Positions 34,153-45,220 of a stretch of 64,000 nt of DNA are shown here, one piece after another. The notes below the pieces were generated by a model. The model was not told the DNA's origin and searched no databases. It saw only the letters and a list, made by a program, of their open reading frames with translations. The DNA comes from Drechmeria coniospora (lineage: Eukaryota; Ascomycota; Sordariomycetes; Hypocreales; Ophiocordycipitaceae): assembly GCF_001625195.1 (NCBI RefSeq), contig NC_054391.1, positions 2,697,390-2,761,389 on the forward strand, in the 5' to 3' direction. The translations under genes and the position numbers were made by a program. The stretch's first letter is position 1. The number at the start of each line of letters is the position of its first letter.

Positions 34153-35982
34153 ATGGTGAGTGCGAGCGAGGCTCTCGCATTGTCGAGAAGCGACTGTTAA
34201 GCTGCTGTGCCGGCCGCCCAGGGATGCAGAGCCATCCATGACCATGGCATGACCGAGTGGCCGCGATGTTGCGGACTTGCACAAACACACAAGGGCAACA
34301 TGTACTGACGCTTCCCGATGCAGTCCCAGCTCGACCCGTTGCCCAAGGAGCTTCCCTTTCGCATCGTCTCCAAGACGGTGGGCCGCGGTGCCTACGCCTC
34401 GTATGTCACGCCACCCCTCCCCTCCAACGCTTGGGTGCCGCTGCCAGGGCTAACACGCTCGTCCACCAGCATCAAGAAGGCGGTCCCCCTCGACTCCCAG
34501 ACACCCGTCTTCGCCGTCAAGCTCATCCACAAGGGCTACGCCACCAGGCATGGACGAGTCTCGGCCAAGCAGATCGCCATGGAGGTCTCGCTGCACTCTC
34601 ACATCGGCCAGCACCCCAACGTCATCGAGTGGTTCGCCTCGGGCGAGGACCCGGTCTGGCGCTGGATCGCCATGGAGTTCGCCGAGGGCGGCGACCTCTT
34701 CGACAAGATCGAGGCCGACGTCGGCGTCCGCCAGGACATCGCCCAGCTCTACTTCGTGCAGCTCGTGAGCGGCGTCAGCTTCATGCACTCCAAGGGCGTC
34801 GCCCACCGCGATCTCAAGCCCGAGAACATCCTGCTCTCCTCCGACGGCAGCCTGAAGCTGGCCGACTTCGGCATGGCCACCATGTTCGAGTACAAGGGCC
34901 AAAAGAAGACGAGCTCGACGCTCTGCGGAAGCCCCCCGTACATTGCACCGGAGATTCTCGCCTGCGGCAAGGCGGACAAGAGCAAGTACGCGCCCGAGCT
35001 GGCCGACCTCTGGTCTTGCGGCGTCATCCTCTTCGTCCTCCTCGTCGGCAACACGCCCTGGGATGAGCCGTCGCCGGGCAGCTGGGAATTCAACGAGTTC
35101 GTCCGCACCTTCGGCCACAGCACAGACGCCCTCTGGGACAGGGTACCGCCCGAGGCTCTCTCCCTTTTGCGAGGCATCATGTCTGTCGATCCCGCGAAAC
35201 GATTCAACTTTCCGCAGATCCGGCAGCATCCCTGGTACACCCGTCACAACGGTCTCCTCACCTCGGACGGCAAGGTTTCCGACCCCATCAATCTCGCGAC
35301 CCAGATGCTGGAGAACTTGCGCATCGACCTTCACCACCAGCCGCCCTCGGCGTCCCAGCGACAGGCCGCCGCCGCGGACGGCACCGATGTTGACATGGGC
35401 CTCAACGCTGGTCGCTTCTCGTCGACGCAGCCAGAAGCACCCATCGTCGACGAGGATTGGGATTGGGAGGAGCCCGTGCTCCGTTCCATGGCCATCCCAG
35501 CCTCGTCGTTGCCCTCGCGCGCCGCCGACGCTGGCCGTGTCGCCCTCGGCACTCTGGCAGACGAGCCTTCCATGTCGCAGTTCTCCCATACGCCCGGTCC
35601 CTCCATGACCCTCACCCAGCAAGCTCGTCGATTTCGCGACATTTGCCCCCCCGAGTCCCTCACTCGCTTCTTCTCCCACGTACCGCCAGCCCACCTTGTG
35701 CAGATGCTTACCGGTGCCCTGCACCAGCTCAACGTGCCGCTGGGCACCGTCGCACCCAACTTGTACGGCAGCCCGATCGCCAACATCAAGGTCAAGGCTC
35801 TCGACGGCCGGCAGCAGAGCCTGCACGGCGAGATTAAAGTTGACAAGCAGCCGTTGCCGGACGGTACTGAGGTTCTCGATGTTCGGTTCGTCAAGATCAA
35901 GGGAGATCCGCTCGAGTGGCGACGCTTCTTCAAGAAGATGGTCGTCCTTTGCAAGGATGGCGTGTATGTTCCCGATTCCTAG
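34153..35982 (+). CDS. CHK1: Checkpoint serine/threonine kinase Chk1
   Basis: This is the DNA-damage checkpoint kinase that delays mitosis after activation by the ATR branch. Model: an ATG-only exon 34153-34155, intron 34156-34323 (GTGAGT, branch TACTGACG, CAG), exon 34324-34400, intron 34401-34469 (GTATGT, branch GGCTAACA, CAG), exon 34470-35982; 530 residues. The alternative is to start at ATG 34318, which overlaps the acceptor and has a poor context (C at -3), giving MQSQLD instead of MSQLD. Kinase domain: GRGAYAS loop, VFAVK lysine (about 40), HRDLKPEN (about 139), DFG (about 158), and CGSPPYIAPEIL. A linker contains acidic DEDWDWEE. The C-terminal KA1-like region (about 400-530, with LVQMLTGALHQLNV and EWRRFFKKMVVLCKDG) fits Chk1 rather than other CAMK-type kinases. 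Confidence 0.94.
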
Positions 35983-36346
35983 AAGCCGCCGGGACCATGC
36001 TTGATCGCAAAAGGAGAACAGGAGCGCCATCACGAAGCGGGAACCTGTATGAGCGGAGTGCAACCGTAGGTATCATGACATGACGATGAGTGATGAAATG
36101 CATCAATGACAATGGCAATGGCATCCCCGAGGGAAAGTGCCACTTGACCATGCACAATTGTCCGAAACGTCTCGTGTCCGTCATGTTCTGAGCTGAGCGC
36201 CGGTTACACGCCTAGGCTAGCAACATGGCAGCGCTTCATTTGTCCACGGGGCACAGGTGTGCTTTGACGCCCGTGAACCAGACGGTGGTGGTACCGGCTT
36301 TTGTGGGTAGGGGACCGGCCGATCAGTCCGCCACTGACGATGTGGT
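35983..36346. other. Convergent 3' intergenic region
   Basis: This 364-bp space lies between the CHK1 and APC11 stops. It carries ATGA/TGATGA-rich sequence near 36080-36110 but no supportable gene. Confidence 0.6.
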
Positions 36347-36843
36347 TCATTCTGCTCCAGAGGTGGCCGTCTCATTGACTTGGTCAACCCACTCAAACGC
36401 TGTACATGGTCAGCGGCTAGCCTTGAGACTCACAAAAACGTTCAAGGCGACTGGTCTTACGCTGGCGGCACATTGGACATTGACCCCGTGCTGAGTCTTG
36501 CTTGATCCATTCCATGATACAATGCTAGAGCGAGGTATTCTCAGCAGGGTGCGCGTCTATTTTCAAGGAGCGCAATGCCTACCATGTGGAAATTGTGCCC
36601 GCATTTACCAGATACTGAAAGTCAACAGTTAGTAGATAAGAATAAAGGACGGCCCACGGAGGGGTCAACCGGTCGGTCAAAGGGAGAGAGGGAGGGCTCA
36701 CGCAGGCTGCAGTCGTCGCCGGGATATTTGCACGTTGGACAGGTTCCGTCAAAGTGAACCTGGCAGATGCCGCAGACGTCGTCTTCGGGGATGTTCCATC
36801 GCCAAGTCGCGACAGAATTCCACTCCTTGATGGTGACCTTCAT
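36347..36843 (-). CDS. APC11: Anaphase-promoting complex subunit 11 (RING-H2)
   Basis: This is the catalytic RING subunit of the APC/C, which recruits the E2. Four small exons: 36702-36843, 36583-36614, 36461-36524 and 36347-36399, giving 96 residues. Introns are 87 nt (GTGAGC, branch TACTAACT), 58 nt (GTAGGC..CTCTAG) and 61 nt (GTAAGA, branch CGCTGACC). The joined protein reads MKVTIKEWNSVATWRW, CGICQVHFDGTCPTCKYPG, then LLSGKCGHNFHMHCIMEW, CPMCRQPFEWVDQ. All zinc ligands of the extended APC11 RING-H2 are present. The tail VNETATSGAE is slightly longer than in the human protein. Short exons make the gene easy for automatic predictors to miss. Confidence 0.94.
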
Positions 36844-37899
36844 GCTGGTTGTTGTTGAGAGTCGGCCTCGCTTTGCTGCTTCCCTTCCAAGTATTCCCCT
36901 TCAAGGCTGATAGCTTTCGGGCGGGATGGGCATGTGGGCATCGACCGTGCCGACGATAAGAAACGACAAGGTTTCCCTCGGGTCTGGGTTGTTGTCAGAC
37001 AAGGCAAGCTGGACAGATGAGTACACTGAACGGAAATTTCGACTCTCTCCAGTCGAGAGTACGAGTGTATCAAAACAGTACAAGTACCTGTAGTTGTACT
37101 TACAGTACATGCACCTTGTATGGCCGGCCACCTGACTGTTGATTGGTCTGAGCATTATAGTTCACTGTACGGAGTACTCCGTACGGATACAGGGTATTAC
37201 TGTACATGCAAGTAAGTATAGATAGTACTTACTTGCACAGTACTCCGCAATCCGTAGTTGTACAACTACTGTACAACTATTACTTGCTTGTAAAACTTGT
37301 GTAATAGTACATATTGTACTTTTACAAGTACTGTAGGTACTCTGTCCTCCGTACTCCGTACTTGTCGTACAGTACGGAGTACAGAGCACTTAGTTGTGCA
37401 AGTACTCAAGTACATGTACGGCACAAGAAAGGAGTACATGTATTATTACTGTAGGAAATACATTATCATTTACTAGCAGAATCCAATAATCGACAGGTCT
37501 TACGTACTACTTACTTGCTCGTGCAAGCTCCGAGCTCGGTGTTTCCAACAGTGCAAGTACACCAACTTTGAAGGCCACCAACTTTGAAGGCCAGCGCTGC
37601 CAGTGTGAGAACCAAACTGATCGTCTCTCGAAACGTCCACCGCAGCCGCCCTGCCGATGGTTCGATTGCGTCAAAGGCACCAAGACCCCTACACCCTACT
37701 CATCGCTTCCAGATCCTGGCGGGCCTAGCTCGATCCAGTTCAACTTACCCCGCATCTCGAGCACCTTGGGAGTTGATAATATTGCGGCGAAAATACCGTC
37801 GTCCCTACTCTATAGTACATTCCGCTCCCCTCGGCCGTTCCCCTCAGGACCGTCGGCTGAAAGGACCGTTGGCTGAGGCGCAACGACTCCTACGCTGCC
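36844..37899. other. Divergent intergenic region of APC11 and TUM1
   Basis: No gene is seen. A compact GTAC-word island occupies about 37060-37560, including a perfect palindrome at 37168-37185. The 300 bases before the sulfurtransferase ATG are free of it. Confidence 0.65.
37060..37560. repeat. GTAC-word island
   Basis: About 500 bp with repeated GTACGGAGTACTCCGTAC, GTACTTGCAC, TACAAGTAC and GTACTGTAC words on both strands. The island has sharp edges against ordinary sequence on both sides. Confidence 0.8.
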
Positions 37900-38980
37900 A
37901 TGGCATTGCTTGCTGTCGGCGGCCGCTTTACGCGATTCGGGCTGTCTCATAGGAAGGTGGTGGCAAGAACCATCGATTCCTTCACGACCCCACGAAGAAG
38001 CCTATCGTCCTATCTCGTCACTCCCAAGGAATTACATGAGGCCCTCAAGAAGAACTCGCCCTCTCCCGTCAGCCCGGACCCGCGAGTGATACCTCTCTGC
38101 GCGGCTTGGTTCTTACCCACTGATGGACGCACCGGCATCCAGTCGTTCCGGGAGCTGCGCATCCCTAAAGCCCGTTTCTTCGACTTGGACAAGATCGTTG
38201 ACGAACGCAGCCCGTATCCTCACATGTTGCCAGACGCGAGGCGCTTCGCTGCAGCAATGAGCGAGTTGGGCATCAGGAAGGACGACACGGTTGTTGTATA
38301 CGACACGAAGGAACTGGGCATCTTCAGCGCGCCTCGCGTCGGTTGGACGCTCAAAGTGTTTGGCCACCGGAACGTGCACGTTTTGAACAACTTCAGGCTG
38401 TGGGTGGACGACGGATTGCCCACCGAATCTGGGGAACTGTACAGTGTCGATTGCTGCCCCTACCCCATCCCCGAGTTTGATCCTAGCAGTGTGGCCAGTT
38501 TCGAGGAGGTCAAGGAGGTTGCGCAGGACTACAACAAGGAAGGTGCCGAGGGTGTTCAAATTCTGGATGCACGATCCCATGGCCGGTTCCTAGGTAGCGA
38601 TCCTGAGCCGCGGGAAGGTTTGTCGTCAGGACACATACCAGGATCCATTAGCATTCCCTTCAGCATGCTCCTCGATCCCGACACGAAGGCCTTTCTGCCC
38701 CCAGAGAAGCTTAGAGAAGTTTTCAAGGCGAAGGGCGTGAACGCTGAGAAACCCATCATCTCTAGCTGCGGCACCGGCGTCACTGCATGCGTGATCGAGA
38801 CAGGCCTCGATGTTTCGGGTGGATTTGTTCCGGAGAAGCGGAAGGTCTATGACGGAAGTTGGACGTGAGTCAAAGCATGTCAGCGATGTGCGTAACCCTG
38901 ATCTTGCTGACATTTTGGGCAGAGAATGGGCACAGCGAGTGCAGCCGTCAGACAACTTGATACGGAAGACGCAATCCTGA
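37900..38980 (+). CDS. TUM1: Thiosulfate/3-mercaptopyruvate sulfurtransferase (tandem rhodanese), mitochondrial type
   Basis: It transfers sulfane sulfur from thiosulfate or mercaptopyruvate; the yeast homologue Tum1 feeds sulfur into tRNA thiolation. Exon 1 is 37900-38864 and exon 2 is 38923-38980, separated by a 58-nt intron (GTGAGT..CTTGCTGACA..CAG) that rejoins GSWT^EWAQRV; 340 residues. The first 40 residues are basic and Ser-rich without acidic residues until Asp26, fitting a mitochondrial presequence. The N-terminal inactive rhodanese covers about 50-170 (RFFDLDKIVDE, VVVYDTKELGIFSAPR). The C-terminal active one covers about 205-325, with catalytic Cys290 in SSCGTGVTACV. CGTGVT resembles the mercaptopyruvate sulfurtransferase loop (CGSGVT) more than classic rhodanese (CRKGVT). 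The tail ends RKTQS. Confidence 0.94.
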
Positions 38981-39819
38981 AGGCCGACAAGGTGGCGGCA
39001 GTCTGTTCGTGTCGGGTCGAAACAGGCAAGTTCATGTTTGCTGACCCTCTTCCTCTTCTTCTTGTTGGAATCATCCCTGGGCGTTCGTTTCAGTGTCTCC
39101 CATTCTATGTCGCTGCCAGTCCATGGCTGGCTTCAAGTATTATTAGCCATTCACCACCCAGTTAGACGCTTCGTCAACCATTCGCAATAACCAGCTGGCT
39201 AACTATCAACCTATCGAGTCAAATTTGCGTGCCATTTTCACAGTTGAAGTGCTAATTTTATCATTTGCCAGTACCTTGGGGCAGGCTACAGTGCCATGTT
39301 CGCTCTGCCAATCTCTGGCTTGCCTTGGTAGTACTTGGAGCCAGATTCTCCGTCCACAGCCCATGCGGCTTCTTTGCGCCAAGGAACACGAGGTTCATGC
39401 GCGCTTCGTAGAGCCATGTGAAATGTAAACTGCGCAAGATGATACCTTGGTTTCGCTGGATGCGTGGCCATGCGTTTGCTATCCGTAGTTGCTCACAGCA
39501 CAGCTTGAGGATCAATGAATGACATGCATACTTATACGGAGTACGGAGTCTGGAGTAATTAATTAGCAAAGTATCGGAAATCACCGGTTGACCCACAAAA
39601 CGTGTGCGCCTTACAATTGAGGCACCCACAGCCCTCCAGCCACAAAGTGAAAGTATTAGGGCCTAACCCAAGCGCACCCAAAAAAAAATCCAGGTCGGTC
39701 GTGTCAGCCGCCCCGCAGCCAAAAGTCAGCCATCACAACTACCGGATCTCCCTCCACGCACATCTAACCTCAGCGCCGGCCGATTTCCCCTTCGACGACG
39801 ACACCAGAAATCATCAATC
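38981..39819. other. Intergenic region, upstream of RPS2
   Basis: No gene lies in these 839 bases. The proximal part is the TUM1 3' UTR; a single TACGGAGTACGGAGT word occurs near 39535-39549. The last 100 bases before the RPS2 ATG are C/A-rich, as is usual for ribosomal protein gene leaders. Confidence 0.6.
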
Positions 39820-40858
39820 ATGGCTGACCGCGGAGCACGTGGCGGTGGTTTTGGAGCTCGAGGCGGTGACCGCGGTCGTGGTGGTGACCGTGGCCGTGGA
39901 CGTGGTCGTGGACGCGGCCGTCGCGGTGGCAAGGGCGAGGAGAAGGAGTGGCAGCCCGTCACCAAGCTCGGTCGCCTGGTAAAGGCCGGCAAGATCAACA
40001 GCATGGAGGAGATCTACCTGCACTCCCTGCCCATCAAGGAGTTCCAGATTGTCGACAACTTTCTGCCCAAGCTCAAGGATGAGGTCATGAAGGTGCGGAC
40101 GAACCCCATCCCGACACCACCCTTGCACGCATCGACTTGAGCCATACAAAAACGGTGGTCCGAAGACTACGGAAGCCGTATCGACAATGGAGAGCAGATG
40201 CTATTTCTTGAAGACGAAGATCCGATACATGAACCGTGGTTGGCTGACTCGACATTTTCTACGACGTATAGATCAAGCCCGTCCAGAAGCAGACCCGTGC
40301 CGGTCAGCGCACGCGATTCAAGGCCGTCGTCATCATTGGTGACTCCGAGGGCCACGTCGGTCTCGGTATCAAGACCTCCAAGGAAGTCGCTACCGCCATC
40401 CGCGCCGCCATCATTATTGCGAAGCTCTCCGTCATCCCCGTCCGACGAGGCTACTGGGGTTCCAACCTCGGTCAGCCTCACTCTCTGCCCTGCAAGCAAA
40501 GCGGCAAGTGCGGTTCCGTTACCGTCCGAGTACGTCTTCACAGCCCAACGTTCTTTTTTTTTCTCCTGAGACGACGACCGTGCTAACTGGGCGCTCTCAG
40601 CTTATCCCTGCTCCCCGTGGTACTGGCCTCGTTGCCTCGCCCGCTGTCAAGCGATTTCTTCAGCTCGCTGGTGTTGACGACGCCTACACATCGTCTGCCG
40701 GTTCCACCAAGACTCTCGAGAACACGCTCAAGGCTACCTTCGTTGCCGTGTCCAATACCTACGGCTTCCTGACCCCCAATCTGTGGAAGGAGACCAAGTT
40801 GATTCGGAGCCCCTTGGAGGAGTTTGCGGACACCCTGCGGGACGGCAAGCGGTACTAG
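39820..40858 (+). CDS. RPS2: 40S ribosomal protein S2 (uS5)
   Basis: This is a small-subunit ribosomal protein at the mRNA entry region. Exons are 39820-40092, 40272-40529 and 40601-40858, all phase 0, giving 262 residues. Intron 1 is long for this window (179 nt, GTGCGG, branch GGCTGACT, TATAG); intron 2 is 71 nt (GTACGT, branch TGCTAACT). The N terminus is an RGG-rich tail (about 4-38), known in the family as a substrate of arginine methyltransferase. Then come [19 protein letters not shown], the S5 core ([20 protein letters not shown] and [20 protein letters not shown]) and the C-terminal [20 protein letters not shown]. Length is normal. Confidence 0.97.
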
Positions 40859-41135
40859 AGGGAGAGCGAAACGACTGGAAATGCGGTGTGCGGAGTCACT
40901 ATCCATGGTATTTCATTGCATGGTTGCCGGTTGGCATGACTTGGGGCCACGAAGTATAATGGTCACAGTCCAAAAGATTTTTTAAACTTTCCGGATTTCT
41001 TTGATTACCTCCTGCGTCGTGTGTTCCCTAGTTGTTGCAGATGAAGGACTGCCCACCCGCCTAGACTGACCGACTTAAGCACTGGGCAGGGCTATTGTTG
41101 CCTTCGTCTGCATAAGTAGTTGTATGTTCACCTCT

Positions 41136-41154
41136 CCCCCCCCCCCCCCCCCCC
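41136..41154 (+). repeat. 19-nt poly-C run
   Basis: An uninterrupted run of C lies in the 298-bp convergent spacer, ending two bases before the stop codon of the next gene on the minus strand. It is also a likely place for a sequencing length error. Confidence 0.9.
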
Positions 41155-41156
41155 TT

Positions 41157-43545
41157 TCAACCGAGGATGGATTCCTTGTCTGCCGGGTCCACAACCCGCA
41201 AGAGCAGCGGTTCCGGTACCATGGGCGTAGTCCGCAACCTCAGCCACGCCAGCATCTTGGATGAGCCTGTGCGCCGCGGTCCTGATTGTGCTGCGGAGCT
41301 GAGGGATGACGCGGCAAGATCATACTCGTCTGGCTTGGCATCGTCTTTGCGGAACGGGGGATGTGGGCTCTGGGTATTATCGTCGACTGGAGACGGTGGC
41401 TTGGCCCCATGCGACGTGGCCGGGCTGGGGAAGTCCTGGAGGGGATTCGCCGCCCTGGGCTTTTCTCTGCCGCCCGTCGAGCAAGTCGATGAGTCGTCTA
41501 CATCGGGCGAAGGGGTTGGCAAGTGCCTATTCCTACCTTCGGAGCCCCTCCCCTTCTCATCTTGACCCGCCAAGGCCATCATCGTGGCGGGAGGAAACTC
41601 GGCGCTGGTGGAAGCGCCTTGGCTGGACGACGGCTCCGGGGGACTCGTTTTCATCTCCTCATGCGACACCCTCGAAGGGTGCGACTCCATTCTCGTCTCG
41701 ATGCTCGCCTCGGTCTTCCCCCGCTCCTCCGGCTGCCAATCGGTTCCACCGATGATGCATCCTGACGAAGATGGCCGCGTACGCGCTCTCTTTCTCGGTT
41801 CCAGCCCCAGGTCTGCCGGTCAGCCGTTAGTAATTCGACATCTAGGAGCGGCAACTTACGTGTTTGACCTCGTTTTTCAGCGCTGCTCACAGCCGTTCGC
41901 GGAATGCTTAGCTCGCCCAGGCCCGCCACTCCATCCGCTGGGCCGACTGAACGGCCTTGGTTCGTCGTCGTGGCCGGCTGGCTTTCGGAGGTACCTAGAA
42001 GGCCGAGAAGCTGCTGAAGGGCAGCTCGCTTCGTGCCGCGGAGCGTCGCAAACGACCGGAGCTGTTCCTCGTGCGATGTCTGCTGGCCCCCGTCTCGTTC
42101 AATAGCCGTGTTGGACTTGGTCACTGCTGCCATCCGCTCTGCTGTGTAGACGACCCCTTGATCCATGCATATTTCATAAGCCTCCGACTCGTGCTGAACC
42201 ATGTTGACCTGGACGTCTTTCTCGGCATTCAGCGTTTCTCCTGTCGGTTTCTCGGCCCAAAAAACCCTTGCATCTTTGCGGTACCGGCTGAGATAATGTT
42301 CAACAAGCATGGAGACCGGTCTCCTATTGCATCCATCATCCACGCACTTGACGCGAACATCCGCCAATATTCCTGACTCGGGAAATGCTTCAACAGCCGC
42401 GCTCGATCCTGTAGTGGTCTCCGGAATCTTGGGGTGCTTCGGCCTCTGCTGGTCGCTGACATCAGGAAGGGTCTCTGGCCAGCTGCAGAGGTCCTCGTCG
42501 AAGAGTCGGTGTGTACGCATCATGAGGACGACCTGCGCAAGGTCGGAATCCAAGTCTTTGGAGCGGCAGCGGCTCTTCAAGCGGCAGACGTAGTCTGCCA
42601 GCTCGTCAAACTTGCGTCGCCACCCCGGCGTGCGGTCGATGTCGTCAAGGGAGAGGAAGTCTTGTGCTATCTTGAGCTGACGTTTCGCGTGCTTCGCATC
42701 GCAGTCGTTGCCCGGGAGAGACAGATCCCAGTGTTGGTCCATCATCGAAACACCGGCAGCTCCTTCTGGGACGGAGAAGTCTGCCGTCGCCGGCTCATCC
42801 GTGTCATCCATCGAATGCATGGCTGTCGCTGTCTTGAGATGTAGCTTCAGCTCCGTCGAGGAAAGCGTCGCAGTCCCGTTCATGTCTTTCTCGTACAGCT
42901 CGCCCTCCAGCGTATGGAGCTCGTCTGCCGTCAGCCACTTGGTCCCGGCGGGGCGTCGAGACTTGCAATGTCGTGCGGCTGGCTCGAAGCCGTTGAACGC
43001 ATCTACGGCCATCTTCAGCAACCTGGACTGCGATGACGATTCGACGACTACGGCCTCGACATCAGGGACCCAAGTCCATTCTCCGTGAGCTTCGGTCTGA
43101 CTCGTCGGCAGAGGGGCCGCCTCGCCGCTGTTGCCGTGCTCAACGCGGACGTCGAACTCCTCTGCCTGTAGGTACGGGTATCGACTTCCGAAGATGAAGC
43201 AAACATGGCTGCGGCACGACCGGTGTTTTGACAGGAAGCTGTCCAAGAGGCGGTGGTGCAGGTAGATGTTGAGGGCGCGAAGCAGAAACGAGCCGCCGAT
43301 GTGCCTATTTCGCCGTACCTCGATCGGCAGGTCGTCAGCATGAAGGCGGAGGGAACTTCCTACGTCGCCTGTGAAGTTATTAGCGGGCCGACTTTCATCC
43401 TCGACTTGTGGGTGGTTGAGATGCTGAGCTCTGCCCATAACGTACGCAAGTGTTCCACACCTCTGGCCACCATCTCAGAGCGTGACCACCCAGGTTGGTC
43501 GCTGGCCGAAGGGGTCCGATGCCCAAGGGTGGAAAACTGTGCCAT
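41157..43545 (-). CDS. Unrecognised 754-residue protein
   Basis: I recognise no domain. The gene model rests on splicing logic: exons 43446-43545, 41860-43368 and 41157-41812 join in frame. Intron 1 is 77 nt (GTACGT, branch GCTAATAAC, CACAG), and removes a stretch that otherwise reads as an in-frame Met start at 43438. Intron 2 is only 47 nt (GTAAGT, branches TACTAACG and GGCTGACC, CAG). The more ordered N-terminal part (about 35-100) contains a hydrophobic helix-like segment, FLLRALNIYLHHRLLDSFL. A second structured-looking block with charged helices is near 250-330 (RKFDELADYVCRLKSRC). The C-terminal third is Ser/Pro/Glu-rich and probably disordered. It is likely a fast-evolving nuclear or regulatory protein, but that is a guess from composition. 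Confidence 0.7.
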
Positions 43546-45220
43546 CTTGTCGTATCGTCCTGGGCGTGCCGGGCAATGTTTGGACTGCCGAGTTATTCGG
43601 AAATTGGACGTCGTTCACATCTAGCCTGCTGACTGCCTTTGCCCAACAGCTTAGGTCAACATGCGCATGCCAGAAAGAGATGGCGACTTCGATCCATCAT
43701 CCCCTTCCGATATTTAGCTTCTCCGCCATAACTTGACGTTCGATATGTCGCCGGCTGTCAGCACGTCCTTTTGGCTCTTCCTTTGTTACATGATGCCTTG
43801 TTCCCGCCTTGTCCACAGCCCCCTACCTCTCATCTCTTTCACTCTCTCGCTCTTCCGCCATCGATTTCCGGCAGCCACTATCGATCGTATCGTTAGAAAC
43901 GGATGCACCCCCGGCCCAAGGATGCATGCCCGCGTGTCAATCATCAAAAAGCCATTCGCCAACAATGGAACAAAGGAATGGCCCGGCTCGGGAACAATGC
44001 CGGGGGAATAGTGCGATCTGATGGCCACGATATTTGACAATGCAAAAAGGGGATAGATACCTTCCCTGCTTCCCAGGAGAGGCACCAACATGGGTCTATA
44101 CTTGTTCAGGATCATCAATGCGCGACGATTCTAGCACATTTGCCACTAATACCCCTACACCCGTAGGAGGAGGGGGCATTGAATTGATCCCAAAGAAGCC
44201 CCATTAGGCCAATAGCACTCAAAAAAATCGATCAAAGTACAGCGAACCCATGCCTTGTCTCAATCATGCATGCATGGAAGAATGAAATACTCGACGGATT
44301 TCAGGAGTGCGAATGGCGTACGTGGACAAGACGTAAACTCGAGTCAGCCCAAGTTCTCTTAGGTATCCAACTACGGCACAAGAACTTGGCCAGCGTTGTT
44401 CAACGTCTCTCATTCTGGTTTTTTGAAGTCACCATTGGCTCACAGGGCTGGTCGCCCAAGTGTGCTTGGCAGCTTGTCATCTATCCACGGACGCTAGCCC
44501 GCTACTCCTCCTCGGTTCTCCACATGCCTGCGCCCCCTAGCACTTGTCGTGATAGTTTCCACCCTAGGGCCACATCCGAAGGATTGAATGAGAAAAGGCC
44601 CTTCGGGTGCGGAGGCACAGCTGCAAAAACCTTCGGCCGCTTTGCAATCTTGGTATATGCCTTGCTTCTCAAGGCCGGCCAGGTAAGCTTCGACCCATAC
44701 AAGCTGGTTTCTCGCCAGGTCCACAACCCCCTGCAATGGGGCGCGCCGCCCCCTTTCCCCCCTCGCGTATGTGCCAATGAGGGGGACTTCTATACAAGGC
44801 CTGCGTGCAAACCCATTTTGGAAAAGGAAGAAAAAAAAGAAGAAAAGGTGAAGGAAAAGAGAAAGGAGAAAGAAAGGTTCGGTGGAGGGGTATGATCCGG
44901 TGTGCAATTTTTTTTATGCTGAAAGACTTGCTCTGGGAACATTGGGTCCGCAGAGAACGGTAAAACAATCGCTAAATGCCAAGACGTTGACGAGAAATGA
45001 AATCATTCTGCACGCTGCCAATGGCACGCAGGACATCGAGCGTATGTGCTGTGTTTTGACGGGCCACGTCCACAAGGCGGATGTCCGGAATGGCATCGTT
45101 CAGTGGTGTCCACGTGGGGCGGCGTGCCCAACCCCAGAGCGTGATTGTGTTGGAGGCGGGCAGCAAGTTAGGCGGCCACCATGTGAATGCCGACAGGTAA
45201 GGACACATCCACCAACTACC
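43546..45220. other. Intergenic region between the unknown gene and the cyclin gene
   Basis: Both flanking genes are on the minus strand, so this holds the cyclin 3' UTR and the promoter of the unknown gene. A purine-rich tract (GAAAAGGAAG type) occurs at about 44820-44890. A 209-codon plus-strand frame here has no recognisable features. Confidence 0.6.

Noticed and set aside
34450..36063. 537-codon minus-strand frame
   Set aside because: It is antisense to CHK1, which has every kinase motif on the plus strand.
36080..36200. Possible C/D-box snoRNA (GTGATGA ... CTGA) downstream of CHK1
   Set aside because: The spacing is about 100 nt but no flanking terminal stem forms; the boxes are probably coincidental in ATGA-rich sequence.
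40093..40271. Possible intronic snoRNA in the long RPS2 intron
   Set aside because: No convincing C box (RTGATGA) paired with a D box and terminal stem was found, only isolated CTGA words.
44266..44895. 209-codon plus-strand frame
   Set aside because: It ends in a Lys/Glu run from a purine tract, has no domain, and probably overlaps the cyclin 3' UTR.
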